This document shows positions 19,346-27,820 of a stretch of 64,000 nt of DNA, piece after piece (positions within the stretch are counted from its first letter, which is position 1; each line of letters begins with the position of its first letter). This DNA is from Deltaproteobacteria bacterium. GTDB taxonomy: Bacteria; Myxococcota_A; UBA9042. The notes under the pieces are model-generated. The model ran no database searches and was not told the origin of the DNA. It saw nothing but the letters and a program-made list of their open reading frames with translations. A program made the translations under genes and the position numbers. The stretch covers positions 1 to 64,000 of the forward strand of contig JACKFC010000013.1 in assembly GCA_020632665.1 (NCBI GenBank), read 5' to 3'.

Positions 19346-20608
19346 TCAGCGTTGGCGCAGCGCCAGGCCGGGTTCGACGCGCGTGGCGCGGTAGGCGGCG
19401 ACCATCGAGACCAACACGGTCAGCACGGCGAAGATGCCGGCGACACCGAAGGCCAGCGGCAGGTCGGGGACGGGGCGGATCGGCTCGTGGAAGCTGACGA
19501 TCATCTGCACGTCCTCACCGAAGTCGAGGCCGACGTAGGCCAGGACCTGCGAGAGCGCGTGGCCGCCGAGGGCGCCGAAGAGGCCGCCGACCGCGCCCAA
19601 CCAGCCGGCCTCGGCCAGGACCAGGCCGAAGATCCGGCCCGGTGGGGTGCCCAGCGCGCGGAGCAGGCCGAATTCCCAAGTCCGCTCGAGCATCGCCATC
19701 GACATCGTGCCGACGATGACGAACGCGATGACGAAGAAGATCAGGCCAAGGAAGATGCCCATCCAGGCGTCCTGCATCCGCAGCATCTCCGCGACCATCG
19801 GCTGCACCACGTGCCACGGCTCGGCCACCGCGTCCTCGGTCGAGAGCGGCGCGATGGCCGCGGTGACCTGGTCCTTGTCCTCGCGGTCGACGCCGACCCC
19901 CGGCGCTTCGGCGGCGTCGCGCAGCCGCAACACGATCTCGTGCGCCGCGTCGCCGACGCCGAGCAGGCGCGCGCCGACCTCGCGGCGGACCATCGCGGCG
20001 CCGTCGTCGAGCACGCCGTCGCCCGAGCGCAGCAGCCCGACGACCTTCAGCAGCTCGCTGCGCGCCTCGCCGGTCTTCACGTCGGCTGCAGTCAGGACGA
20101 CCCGCGCGCCGAGCTCGACGTCCAACCGGCGGGCCAGCAGCTGACCAAGGACGATCTCGCCACCGGTGGGCTCGTTCGCCGGCTCGGGCGAGAGGAAGCG
20201 GCCGGCGACGGTGCGGGTGGTCCACTTGCCGACGTTGGCCTCGTCCTTCGGCTCGACGCCGAGGAGTTGCACGCTGCGGTTGCGGTCGCCGATCGCCAGC
20301 AGCGCGGTGCCCCAAATCCGCACCGCCGCAGCCTCGACCACCGGCAGGGCCCGCGCTTTGGCCAGCAGCGCCGCCGGGTCTTGCAGCACCCGCTCTTCCT
20401 CGCGCGTCTCGCGGTAGCCGGGGGCATGGATCTGGGCGTGGCCGGTGCGGCCGTTCGCGGTCGTCTCGATCATCCGGCCGAAGAGGCCCTCCATATAGTC
20501 GATCGAAGCGACCATCGAGAGCACCCCGAGGCCGAGGGCCGCCGCCGTCAGCAGCGTCCGCCGTGGGTTGCGCCAGAGGTTGCGCCAACCGAGCCGTAGC
20601 GTCTCCAT
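19346..20608 (-). CDS. FtsX/MacB-type ABC permease
   Basis: 420 aa. One N-terminal membrane segment (LLTAAALGLGVLSMVASI), a large periplasmic domain (about 45-265), then three C-terminal membrane segments of the FtsX type, including MGIFLGLIFFVIAFVIVGTM and LAFGVAGIFAVLTVLVSM. The opening METLRLGWRNLWRNPRRT is typical of lipoprotein-export permeases. It starts 12 bases after the stop of the other permease and is followed by the ATPase gene, so the complex is likely a heterodimer of permeases plus an ATPase dimer, as in LolCDE. Confidence 0.88.
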   Translation of the reverse strand: METLRLGWRNLWRNPRRTLLTAAALGLGVLSMVASIDYMEGLFGRMIETTANGRTGHAQIHAPGYRETREEERVLQDPAALLAKARALPVVEAAAVRIWGTALLAIGDRNRSVQLLGVEPKDEANVGKWTTRTVAGRFLSPEPANEPTGGEIVLGQLLARRLDVELGARVVLTAADVKTGEARSELLKVVGLLRSGDGVLDDGAAMVRREVGARLLGVGDAAHEIVLRLRDAAEAPGVGVDREDKDQVTAAIAPLSTEDAVAEPWHVVQPMVAEMLRMQDAWMGIFLGLIFFVIAFVIVGTMSMAMLERTWEFGLLRALGTPPGRIFGLVLAEAGWLGAVGGLFGALGGHALSQVLAYVGLDFGEDVQMIVSFHEPIRPVPDLPLAFGVAGIFAVLTVLVSMVAAYRATRVEPGLALRQR

Positions 20609-20620
20609 CGCCGTCGCCTC

Positions 20621-21850
20621 CTAGCCCCGGGCCTCGGCCCGCATCGCCTCGAGCGGAGTCATCCGCGCGGCGCGCAAGGCCGGCCACAAGCCCGCGAGCG
20701 AGCCGGTGAGCAAGATGATCCCGGGGTAGGCCCACGACCGCCACGTCACGATCGGGTAGACCACGTCGAAGGTCGCGCCGCCGAACTCGATCGGCTGGTC
20801 GGTGAAGCGGATGCCGACGCCGGCGAAATACCAAACGCAGAGCAACCCGAGCGCCATCCCGACCGCCACGCCGAGCAGCGACTGCAGCATCGACTCCCAA
20901 ACGAAGCCCGCGACCACCCGGCTCGGCGTGGTGCCGAGCGCGACCAGCACGCCGATCTCGCGGCGGCGCTCCATCACGGTCATCAACATCGCGTTGGCCA
21001 CGCCGAGCGCAGCGACCACCAAGATCACGAAGAGGAAGACCACCGTGCCGGCGCGGTCGGTCTCGATCGACGGCTCCAGGCTCGGCAGCAGCTCGCGCCA
21101 ATGCAGCACGCGGGTGCCCTCCGGGGCCGGGAATCCGGCGATGAAGCGGTCGCCCGCCGAGGCGTTGACCAACTTGATCGCGATCCGGTGGACCCGCTTG
21201 CCCAACTCCAGCAGCTCGGCCGCGTCGCCGATGCGCAGCAGCGCCACGTTGGCGTCGAGCTCGCTCTGGCCCGAGGCCACCACGCCGACCAGCTCGTAGA
21301 CCTCGGCCGCCATCGAGCCGTCTGCCGCTTGGCCGAGCAGGGTGATGGTGTCGCCGAGGTTGGCCCGGAGCCGCCGCTGCAGACCCTTGCCGACCACGAT
21401 CGGCAGCGCCTCGGGGTCCTTGGTCGGGCCGAGCAGCGTGCCCTCCTTGACCATCCCGGCCATCGTCGAGGTCTTCTTCTCGGCCTCGGCGTCGATGCCG
21501 ACCACCAACGCGCCGCTGGTCCGGTTCTCGACGCTGAGCAGCGCGCCGGTCTCGATCCGCGGCGCCGCAGCGACGACCTCGGGCCGCTGCTGCAGCGCCG
21601 CCAAGATCGGCGCCGGGTCGTCGACGGTCTCGAAGAGCGAGGGCGTCTTCTCGTAGCCTGGGTGTTGGATCTGCGCTTGGCCGGTGAAGGTCCCCGTCGC
21701 CATCCGGATCATATCGGCGTAGCTGCCCTCGTTCAGGCCCGCGCCGAAGACGACCATCCAGGTCGAGAAGACCATCATCCCGACCGTCAGCGCGGTCCGG
21801 CCCTTGCGCCTGCCGAGGCTGCGCATTGCGAGCTTGGCGTTCTCCAACAT
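20621..21850 (-). CDS. FtsX/MacB-type ABC permease
   Basis: 409 aa with the same architecture as its neighbour: MRSLGRRKGRTALTVGMM and a first membrane segment, a periplasmic domain of about 210 residues, then three membrane segments (TVVFLFVILVVAALGVANAM, SLLGVAVGMALGLLCVWYF, AYPGIILLTGSLAGLWP). The periplasmic start (GQAQIQHPGYEKT) closely parallels that of the partner (GHAQIHAPGYRE), so the two genes arose by duplication. It begins seven bases after the LolA-like gene. Confidence 0.88.
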   Translation of the reverse strand: MLENAKLAMRSLGRRKGRTALTVGMMVFSTWMVVFGAGLNEGSYADMIRMATGTFTGQAQIQHPGYEKTPSLFETVDDPAPILAALQQRPEVVAAAPRIETGALLSVENRTSGALVVGIDAEAEKKTSTMAGMVKEGTLLGPTKDPEALPIVVGKGLQRRLRANLGDTITLLGQAADGSMAAEVYELVGVVASGQSELDANVALLRIGDAAELLELGKRVHRIAIKLVNASAGDRFIAGFPAPEGTRVLHWRELLPSLEPSIETDRAGTVVFLFVILVVAALGVANAMLMTVMERRREIGVLVALGTTPSRVVAGFVWESMLQSLLGVAVGMALGLLCVWYFAGVGIRFTDQPIEFGGATFDVVYPIVTWRSWAYPGIILLTGSLAGLWPALRAARMTPLEAMRAEARG

Positions 21851-21857
21851 CGCGTGC

Positions 21858-22664
21858 CTACTCCGCCCGGCGCAGCGCGGCCTGCGAAAAGTCCGCGTCG
21901 GTGACGGGCACGTCCCACGCCATCTCGAGCACCTGCATCACCGTCCGGTTGCCCTTCTTCTCGTCGAGGTGGGGCACGATCTCCATCGTCGCCGGGAGCT
22001 TGCGGCCGCCGAAGTCCTTGACCTCCTTGTAGAGCATCGAGCGCGCCTTGCGGCCCTTCTCGTCGTAGTATTCGACCACGGTCGGCTGGTCGTCCGCCTT
22101 GCGGAAGCAGGCCACCACCTTCTGCCAGGTCACCGCCGCCTCGGCCCGCGGCACGTAGCGCAGGCAGCGCTCACCGTCGCGCGGCGCATCCCAGACCACG
22201 TCGTAGTCACGCTCCCACGAGCTGGCGCGGACGAGGTCGTCGTTGGTCAGGTCCGAGCCCATCCACGAGCCCATCATCATCGAAGGCGGCACGCGGATCG
22301 TCTTGCGCACCTTGGGCAGGAAGTTCCACATCTCGTTCTTCCGCTTCAGCGTCGCCACGCCGCGCTCTTTCCGCGGCTCGAGGATGCGCACCAAGGTGTC
22401 GTCCATCCCGCGCGAGAGCGAGGTCATCACCAGCCGGCGCTCGTAGTGCGGCGTCGTCACCGTCATCGCCATCTTGCTGCGCGAGGATTTGGCCCGGTAG
22501 AGCTCGTCGAGCTTGCGCGAGAGGCGCGCCGCCTCGGCTTTGGCGTCGGTGCCGGGGGCGGGCTCGGCCGCGACGGCGACGCCGGCCAAGGCGAGCGCCG
22601 CGATCAGCGCGCCGCCGATCCAGCCGAAACGGCCGTTGCTGCTGCGTTTGTGGTCCCACTGCAT
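21858..22664 (-). CDS. LolA-like outer-membrane lipoprotein-sorting protein
   Basis: 268 aa. The ATG at 22664 is chosen for GGAGG six bases upstream and the signal peptide that follows (GGALIAALALAGVAVAA); an in-frame ATG at 22730 lacks these. The body has the hallmark of this family, MWNFLPKVRKTIRVPP followed by MMGSWMGSDLTNDDL, and a beta-rich C-terminal half. In related operons this periplasmic protein works with FtsX-type permeases in moving a lipid or lipoprotein toward the outer membrane. First gene of a five-gene operon; a palindrome shared with the tetR promoter lies in its leader, 19-43 bases upstream of the start. Confidence 0.85.
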   Translation of the reverse strand: MQWDHKRSSNGRFGWIGGALIAALALAGVAVAAEPAPGTDAKAEAARLSRKLDELYRAKSSRSKMAMTVTTPHYERRLVMTSLSRGMDDTLVRILEPRKERGVATLKRKNEMWNFLPKVRKTIRVPPSMMMGSWMGSDLTNDDLVRASSWERDYDVVWDAPRDGERCLRYVPRAEAAVTWQKVVACFRKADDQPTVVEYYDEKGRKARSMLYKEVKDFGGRKLPATMEIVPHLDEKKGNRTVMQVLEMAWDVPVTDADFSQAALRRAE

Positions 22665-22682
22665 GGTCGCCTCCGAAATCTG

Positions 22683-22707
22683 AGACTGGCGGTCGGACCG
22701 CCGGTCT
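22683..22707. promoter_or_regulatory. Probable TetR operator upstream of the LolA-like/ABC operon
   Basis: Imperfect 25-bp palindrome AGACTGGCGGTC-G-GACCGCCGGTCT, with one symmetric mismatch pair besides the centre. Its stretch TCGGACCGCCGGTC (22693-22706) occurs identically at 25171-25184 in front of the tetR gene. It lies between the divergent genes starting at 22664 and 22826, so it could control either or both. Binding is inferred. Confidence 0.65.
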
Positions 22708-22825
22708 GAAAACTGCGCTTCCCGCTGCACACTGTCAAGCCTGGTGAGCGACGCTGCGCCGAGGTTGGTGTGGTCGCGGCGAAAAGGCTAGACTTGCGGC
22801 CGGCGGTTCGGCGTGGAGGGCAGCG

Positions 22826-25162
22826 ATGGTCAGGCAGGCTTGGTGGTGTAGGCGGTTGTTGCTTCGCGGATTGGCGGTCGCGTGCATGATCGCGGGGCCA
22901 GGGATCGCGATCGCAGCGATACCGGGCACGACGCTCTTCGAGGGCACGCTCGCGGTCACCGGCGGCGGCCCGGCGAGCGATGGCGCCTACAAGCTCGATT
23001 TCGCGCTCTACGACGCAGCGCAGGGCGGCAGCCCGGTCTGGACCGAGGCGGACGTCGAGGTCACCGTTGCCGGCGGTCGCCTCGCTGTCGCGCTCGGAGC
23101 GAAGTCGGCGCTCTCGGCGGCGGCGCTGGCGGGGCCGCGCTGGCTCGGCGTCACGGTCAAGGGCGAGCCGGAGCTGCCGCGTTTGGCGCTGCACAGCGTG
23201 CCGTTCGCCGCGGTCGCTAGCGCGCTGGATTGCACGGGCTGCGTGCCGACGGCGGCGTTGAAATTCGACGGAGATCTCGACCTCGGCGGCAACAGCATCA
23301 AGGCAAAGAACATCAGCGCTTCCGGAGATATCGTGGCGAAGAGCGTCAGCGCGGCGAGCTTTGTCGGCGACGGCAGCAAGCTGACCGGGATCGCGCTGCC
23401 GAAGGGGACCTGCAAGGCTGGTGAGGCGGTGACGGGGATCGCTGCAGACGGGGCGCTGATCTGCGCCAAGGTCGCGGCCGGCGAGGGCGTTCTGGGCGGC
23501 AAGCTGACCGACGTCCTCGACGAGGGCCTCACCGCGACTGGCCTGCCCATCGCCATCCCCGACAATACCGGCGCCGAGGCGACGACGCTGATCACCTTCG
23601 GCAAGGTCGGCAACGCCGATTCGGTGGTGGTCGAGGTCAAGCTGCAGAACTCGGACCTCTCCAACGTCCGCATCGTGCTGCTGCCGCCGGACGATAAGGT
23701 CAAGGGCCTGACCATCTGTGATCCCTGCGGCGGCTCGGGCGAAAAGCTCTACGACAAGAAACTCGACGCCAACTCGACGCTGAAAGAAGGCAGCCTCGCC
23801 ACCTATGACGGCAAGCCGCTCGAAGGCATCTGGACGCTGAAGGTCCTCGACAGCGCCTTCTGCATCCCGCAAGCCCCCGGCAACGCCGGCATCTGCGACG
23901 TCAGCAACGGCCTCGACGGCTCCCTGCAACACTTCGCGGTCAAGGCGCAGGTCAAGGCTGCCGCGTCGGTGCGGACGACCGGCACCTTCCAATACGGCCT
24001 CTTCGCCAAGCAACCCTTCTCCTGCGCGCCGAACAAGAAGGGTCACGCCTACTTCGACTCGGTCGGCAACCAGCTCCTGCTCTGCGACGGCACCGCCTGG
24101 CGCGAGGTTGTGACCAAGAGCCTCTGCGGCAACCTGGTCACCAACGGCGACGAGGAATGCGACGACGGCAACCAGACCGACACCGACGCCTGCACCAACG
24201 CCTGCAAGAAGAACGTCTGCGGTGACGGCATCGTCCACGCCGGGGTCGAAGAGTGCGACGACGGCAACAAGGACGACGCCGACGCGTGCAGCAACCTCTG
24301 CAAGGCCGCGTTCAAGGCGGTGGCGTTCTCCAACTGCGGCGCTTCCGGCGTCAACGGCCCGAGCCAGAGCCAATGCAACAGCGCCTACGGTGGCACGCCG
24401 CTCGAGGGGAAGGTCAGCGTCAGCGGCGGCATCCAGAAGTGGATCGTGCCGCATTCCGGCAGCTATGTGATCGAGGCGTTCGGTGCGAGCGGGGGCAGCG
24501 CGCCGGGGTACGCGGGTGGCTATGGCGCGCGGATGAAGGGCACCTTCGCGTTGACGGAAGGGACGGTGCTGTGGATTGCCGTCGGTCAGGTCGGCGGCAA
24601 CAGCCAGAGCTCCGGCGGTGGTGGTGGTACCTTCGTCGGCTACGGCGCGACCCTGGCGCAGGCCAAGCCGCTGATCGTGGCCGGTGGTGGCGGCGGCGGC
24701 CGCAGCAGCAGCTACGCAGGTCCTGGACGGCCGGGCAATACGACGCAGAACGGCACCGCAGGCACCTATGCGGGTGGCACCGGCGGCAACGGTGGCAGCC
24801 GCAACTCCAGCACAGTCGGCGGCTTCGCCGGCGGCGGCTTCTACACCGACGGCCAGCAGAACAGCGGCAACTCCGGCAAATCCGGCTATGCCTTCGTCAA
24901 GGGCGCGGGCGGCGGCGTGCGGCAGGACAACGGCGCCAACTCCTGCGCCGATGGCGGCTTTGGCGGCGGCGGCGGTGGCATGCACAACCAGAACCAGGGC
25001 TCGGGTGGCGGCGGCGGCTATTCCGGCGGCGGCGCGGGCCACGACAGCAACGGCGGCCCCGGCTACGGCGGTGGCGGCGGCTCGTACAACGAGGGCACGA
25101 GCCAGAGCAATACCGAAGGCGCCAACAGCGGCCACGGCAAGCTGACGATCACCGCCGGTTGA
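22826..25162 (+). CDS. Modular secreted protein with Gly-rich C-terminus (paralogue 2 of 3)
   Basis: 778 aa; GGAGGG precedes the ATG and a signal peptide ends near residue 31. Module order matches the proteins at 4368 and 51099: beta-sandwich (SDGAYKLDFALYDAAQGG), CTGC, FDGDLDLGGNSIKAKN, FVGDGSKLTGIA, CKAGEAVTGIAADG, then a P-domain-like region (about 230-380, GIWTLKVLDSAFC). Two Myxococcus-type disulfide repeats follow (CGNLVTNGDEECDDGN and CGDGIVHAGVEECDDGN). The C-terminal 260 residues are Gly-rich, opening with SYVIEAFGASGG as in ALK/LTK-type Gly-rich domains. Exported, perhaps surface-bound; function unknown. Divergent from the ABC operon. Confidence 0.75.
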   Translation: MVRQAWWCRRLLLRGLAVACMIAGPGIAIAAIPGTTLFEGTLAVTGGGPASDGAYKLDFALYDAAQGGSPVWTEADVEVTVAGGRLAVALGAKSALSAAALAGPRWLGVTVKGEPELPRLALHSVPFAAVASALDCTGCVPTAALKFDGDLDLGGNSIKAKNISASGDIVAKSVSAASFVGDGSKLTGIALPKGTCKAGEAVTGIAADGALICAKVAAGEGVLGGKLTDVLDEGLTATGLPIAIPDNTGAEATTLITFGKVGNADSVVVEVKLQNSDLSNVRIVLLPPDDKVKGLTICDPCGGSGEKLYDKKLDANSTLKEGSLATYDGKPLEGIWTLKVLDSAFCIPQAPGNAGICDVSNGLDGSLQHFAVKAQVKAAASVRTTGTFQYGLFAKQPFSCAPNKKGHAYFDSVGNQLLLCDGTAWREVVTKSLCGNLVTNGDEECDDGNQTDTDACTNACKKNVCGDGIVHAGVEECDDGNKDDADACSNLCKAAFKAVAFSNCGASGVNGPSQSQCNSAYGGTPLEGKVSVSGGIQKWIVPHSGSYVIEAFGASGGSAPGYAGGYGARMKGTFALTEGTVLWIAVGQVGGNSQSSGGGGGTFVGYGATLAQAKPLIVAGGGGGGRSSSYAGPGRPGNTTQNGTAGTYAGGTGGNGGSRNSSTVGGFAGGGFYTDGQQNSGNSGKSGYAFVKGAGGGVRQDNGANSCADGGFGGGGGGMHNQNQGSGGGGGYSGGGAGHDSNGGPGYGGGGGSYNEGTSQSNTEGANSGHGKLTITAG

Positions 25163-25170
25163 GCTAGACT

Positions 25171-25186
25171 TCGGACCGCCGGTCCG
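25171..25186. promoter_or_regulatory. Probable TetR operator in front of tetR
   Basis: CGGACC-GCC-GGTCCG (25172-25186) is a perfect 15-bp palindrome 34 bases before the tetR start. It shares 14 identical bases with the palindrome at 22693-22706, and another half-site (CGGACCG) follows at 25193. This fits autoregulation plus control of the ABC operon. Confidence 0.7.
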
Positions 25187-25219
25187 ATTGCGCGGACCGA
25201 CGCTCGCAGAGGTCCGCCC

Positions 25220-25846
25220 ATGCCCTTGCCCCGCTTCGACAAGCTCGCCCCCGAGCGCAAGCGCGTCCTGCTCGACGCCGCGCTCGCCGAGTTCGCCGAG
25301 CGTGGCTACAAAGAAGCGAGCCTGAATCAGATCATCGCCGCGGCTGGGGTCAGCAAGGGCGCGCTCTACTATTGGTTCGCCGACAAAGCCGACCTCTACC
25401 AGACCGTAATCGAAGATCTCTTCGGCGAGATGTTGGCGGCCGAGGACGGAGTCGGCTTGGACTTCTCGTTGCTCAGCGCCGCGGAGTTTTGGGAGCAATT
25501 CGCGGCCTGGTCGCATGCGGCGACCCAGGGCGCGCTCTCCCGACCCGAGGTCCGCGCGTTGGCCCGCGACGCCATGGCGCTCTACACCGCCGGCGAGCGG
25601 GCGATCTTCTCCCGCATCGAGGCGCTCGGGCAGGGCTGGATCGACGGCTTCGTCGCCCGCGGCGTCGAGCTCGGCGTGATCCGCTCCGACCTGCCGGCGG
25701 CGCTGCTGGCCAGGATCGGCATCGCCCTCGATACGGTCCTCGACCATTGGTACGTCAGCAAATTCGAGGCCTACGATCCTGCCGAAGTCGACGCCATGGT
25801 CGCCGTCTACGTCGACCTCTTCCGCCGCGTCTGGGAGCCGCGATGA
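25220..25846 (+). CDS. TetR-family transcriptional regulator
   Basis: 208 aa. N-terminal helix-turn-helix (residues about 26-55) with SLNQIIAAAGVSKGALYYWF, the canonical TetR pattern, and an all-helical ligand-binding C-terminal domain ending VDLFRRVWEPR. Its promoter carries a palindrome also found before the LolA-like operon, the likely targets. The stop overlaps the ATG of the amidohydrolase gene (ATGA), so both are translated together. The last 15 codons have a degenerate copy at 44570-44620. The inducer is unknown; a lipid or hydrophobic compound would fit the ABC operon. Confidence 0.9.
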   Translation: MPLPRFDKLAPERKRVLLDAALAEFAERGYKEASLNQIIAAAGVSKGALYYWFADKADLYQTVIEDLFGEMLAAEDGVGLDFSLLSAAEFWEQFAAWSHAATQGALSRPEVRALARDAMALYTAGERAIFSRIEALGQGWIDGFVARGVELGVIRSDLPAALLARIGIALDTVLDHWYVSKFEAYDPAEVDAMVAVYVDLFRRVWEPR

Positions 25847-27687
25847 GCGACGAACCATCGAGCCTCGCCATCGCTTTGGCGGTCGCGTGGACGCTGATCC
25901 AACTCTTCGGCTGCTCCGGCGCGCCCGCCGTGCCACCCGAGGTCGCGCGCGCCGAGCTCTGCATCCGCGGCGCCAAGGTCTTCGACGGGGTGCGCGATCG
26001 CGGTGTCCTCGACGTGCAGGTCCGCGCTGGCCGCATCGCCGCGGTCGGTCCGGGCCTCTGCACCGCGGGCGGCGACGGCGTCGTGGATGCCGCGGGCCAC
26101 ACCCTACTGCCTGGGCTGATCGACGCACACAGCCACAACGGCGGCGACTCGCTGGCGATCCAGGCGCAATTCGGCGTGACCACGACCCTCGACATGGCCG
26201 CCCGCGCCGAGTGGGCCGCCGAGCGCCGCGCCGAGCAGCGCAGCCTCGCCGCCGGCTCCGACGCCCTGCAGCGCGCCGATCTGCTCAGCCCCGGCCCGCC
26301 GGCGACCGCTCCGGGCGGCCACGGCACCGAATACGGCGTCTCGGTGCCGACGATCCGCGCGCCGGACGAGGTGCACGACTGGATGCAGGAGCGCCGCGAG
26401 GAGGGCGCCGACTACGTCAAGGTGATCTACGAGCACGGTGAGGTGATCCATCACCCGGTGCCGACCTTCGACAGCGCGACGCTGCGCGCCGTGGTGCAGG
26501 GCGCCAAGGCGATCGGGCTGCGCACGGTCGCCCACGTCAGCACCGTCGCCGAGGCGCTGGAATTCGTCCGCGCCGGTGGCAACGGCCTCGCCCACGTCTT
26601 CCACGACCGCCCAGCGACCGCCGAGGAGATCGCCGAATTTCGCCGCGCCGGGACCTTCGTGGTGCCGACGCTCGTCGTCTACGCCCCGGACTACGGCCTG
26701 CGCGCCGGCGCCGCGCTGCTCGACGATCCCGACTTCCTCGCACCGCTCGCGCCGAGCTGGCTGCTGAACCTCGGCAAGACCCGGCGGCAGCGGCCGCGCC
26801 ACGCCGAATTCGCGGCACGGCCGATGGTGGCGACCAAGGCCTTGCACGACGCCGGGGTGCCGATCTTGGCCGGCAGCGACGCGCCGAATCGGGGCACGGC
26901 CTACGGCGCCAGCCTGCACCACGAGATCGAGCTGCTGGTGCGCGCAGGGCTCCCGACGGCTGCGGCCTTGGCTGCCGCGACGTCGGCGCCGGCCAAGGCG
27001 TTCGGGCTGGACGACCGGGGCCAGATCGCCGTCGGTCGACGCGCCGACCTGCTCCTGGTGCGGGGCGACGCGCTCGCAGACGTCCGCGCCACGCGGCGCA
27101 TCGCCGGCATCTGGAAGCGTGGCGTCCGCATCGCCCGACGCACCGCCCCGATCGCCGGCGCGGGGATGAACGCCGCAGCGGTGCTCGGCGCGGCGCAGGC
27201 GTCCTCGACGGCTGGCGCTGCGGGCAGCACAACGCTCGATGCCCTCGCCGTGGCCGAAGTCTCGGTCGACGAGGTGCGCGGCGGCACCTCGACCGCCACG
27301 ATCCAACACGGCGAGGACGCCGGCGCGCCGACGCTCACGGTGCGGACCGAGACGCGCGACAACCCCAAGGGCGCGAGCTGGGCCGGCGTCGTCGTCTGGC
27401 CGGCCGGCAAGGCCTTTGCGCCGGCAGACCTGCGCGGCACGGCGATGACGCTGCGCCTGCGCGGCGACGGCAAGCCGGTGCGGGTGCTCGTTTTTCACGC
27501 CGGGCAGGGCGCCAAGTCGACCACGTTGTGGCTGCCGACGGGCCCGGATTGGCAGGCGCATCGTTTCGATATCCGCGAGTTCGGTAGCGACGGACGCGGT
27601 GTCGCCGGGGTGTTGCTGGCGGCGGGGCCGGAGGCTGGGGCGCAGCGCTTCGAGTTGGCGGCTTGGCGATTGGGTCCGGCGCGTTGA
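25843..27687 (+). CDS. Amidohydrolase lipoprotein with CIA30-like C-terminal domain, copy 1
   Basis: 614 aa. A leader ending LFGC suggests a lipoprotein. The amidohydrolase domain (about 35-430, imidazolonepropionase/prolidase type) has the metal-binding set: HSH in GLIDAHSHNGG, Lys in YVKVIYEHGE, His in RTVAHVST and LAHVFHDR, Asp in LAGSDAPNRGTAYG. Residues about 500-614 (GASWAGVVVWPAGKAF to the end) resemble the CIA30/galactose-binding sandwich. It hydrolyses an unknown amide or lactam-like substrate, probably in the periplasm. Translationally coupled to tetR. An equal-length paralogue, roughly 85-90% identical by eye, lies at 44617. Confidence 0.85.
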   Translation: MSDEPSSLAIALAVAWTLIQLFGCSGAPAVPPEVARAELCIRGAKVFDGVRDRGVLDVQVRAGRIAAVGPGLCTAGGDGVVDAAGHTLLPGLIDAHSHNGGDSLAIQAQFGVTTTLDMAARAEWAAERRAEQRSLAAGSDALQRADLLSPGPPATAPGGHGTEYGVSVPTIRAPDEVHDWMQERREEGADYVKVIYEHGEVIHHPVPTFDSATLRAVVQGAKAIGLRTVAHVSTVAEALEFVRAGGNGLAHVFHDRPATAEEIAEFRRAGTFVVPTLVVYAPDYGLRAGAALLDDPDFLAPLAPSWLLNLGKTRRQRPRHAEFAARPMVATKALHDAGVPILAGSDAPNRGTAYGASLHHEIELLVRAGLPTAAALAAATSAPAKAFGLDDRGQIAVGRRADLLLVRGDALADVRATRRIAGIWKRGVRIARRTAPIAGAGMNAAAVLGAAQASSTAGAAGSTTLDALAVAEVSVDEVRGGTSTATIQHGEDAGAPTLTVRTETRDNPKGASWAGVVVWPAGKAFAPADLRGTAMTLRLRGDGKPVRVLVFHAGQGAKSTTLWLPTGPDWQAHRFDIREFGSDGRGVAGVLLAAGPEAGAQRFELAAWRLGPAR

Positions 27688-27706
27688 CCGCAGGGATTTT
27701 CTGCGG
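27688..27706 (+). terminator. Short hairpin after the amidohydrolase stop
   Basis: CCGCAG, a 7-base loop, then CTGCGG, directly after the stop codon and followed by an A8 tract rather than a T tract on this strand. A weak transcription-end or RNA-stabilising hairpin at best. Confidence 0.3.
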
Positions 27707-27730
27707 TTCGAAAAAAAATTCGCTTCGATC

Positions 27731-27764
27731 TTGCAAAACCCTTGTCCCCCCCCCGACTTATGCT
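27731..27764 (+). promoter_or_regulatory. Possible promoter with C9 tract in the spacer
   Basis: TTGCAA (27731-27736) and TATGCT (27759-27764) each match four of six sigma-70 consensus bases but are 22 bases apart. A run of nine C (27746-27754) lies between them. Loss of about five C would restore a 17-base spacer, the arrangement of poly-C phase-variable promoters. The inferred transcript would begin about 50 bases before the first gene of the seven-gene locus. Confidence 0.35.
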
Positions 27765-27820
27765 ACTTCGGAGCTATCTGGAGCAGCATCAGCCGTTCGC
27801 GCGGCGCATAGGGGGAGAGG

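Noticed and set aside
22604..26128. 1174-codon minus-strand frame over the modular and tetR genes
   Set aside because: Lies opposite three well-supported plus-strand genes and crosses their boundaries; composition is that of antisense to G+C-rich genes.
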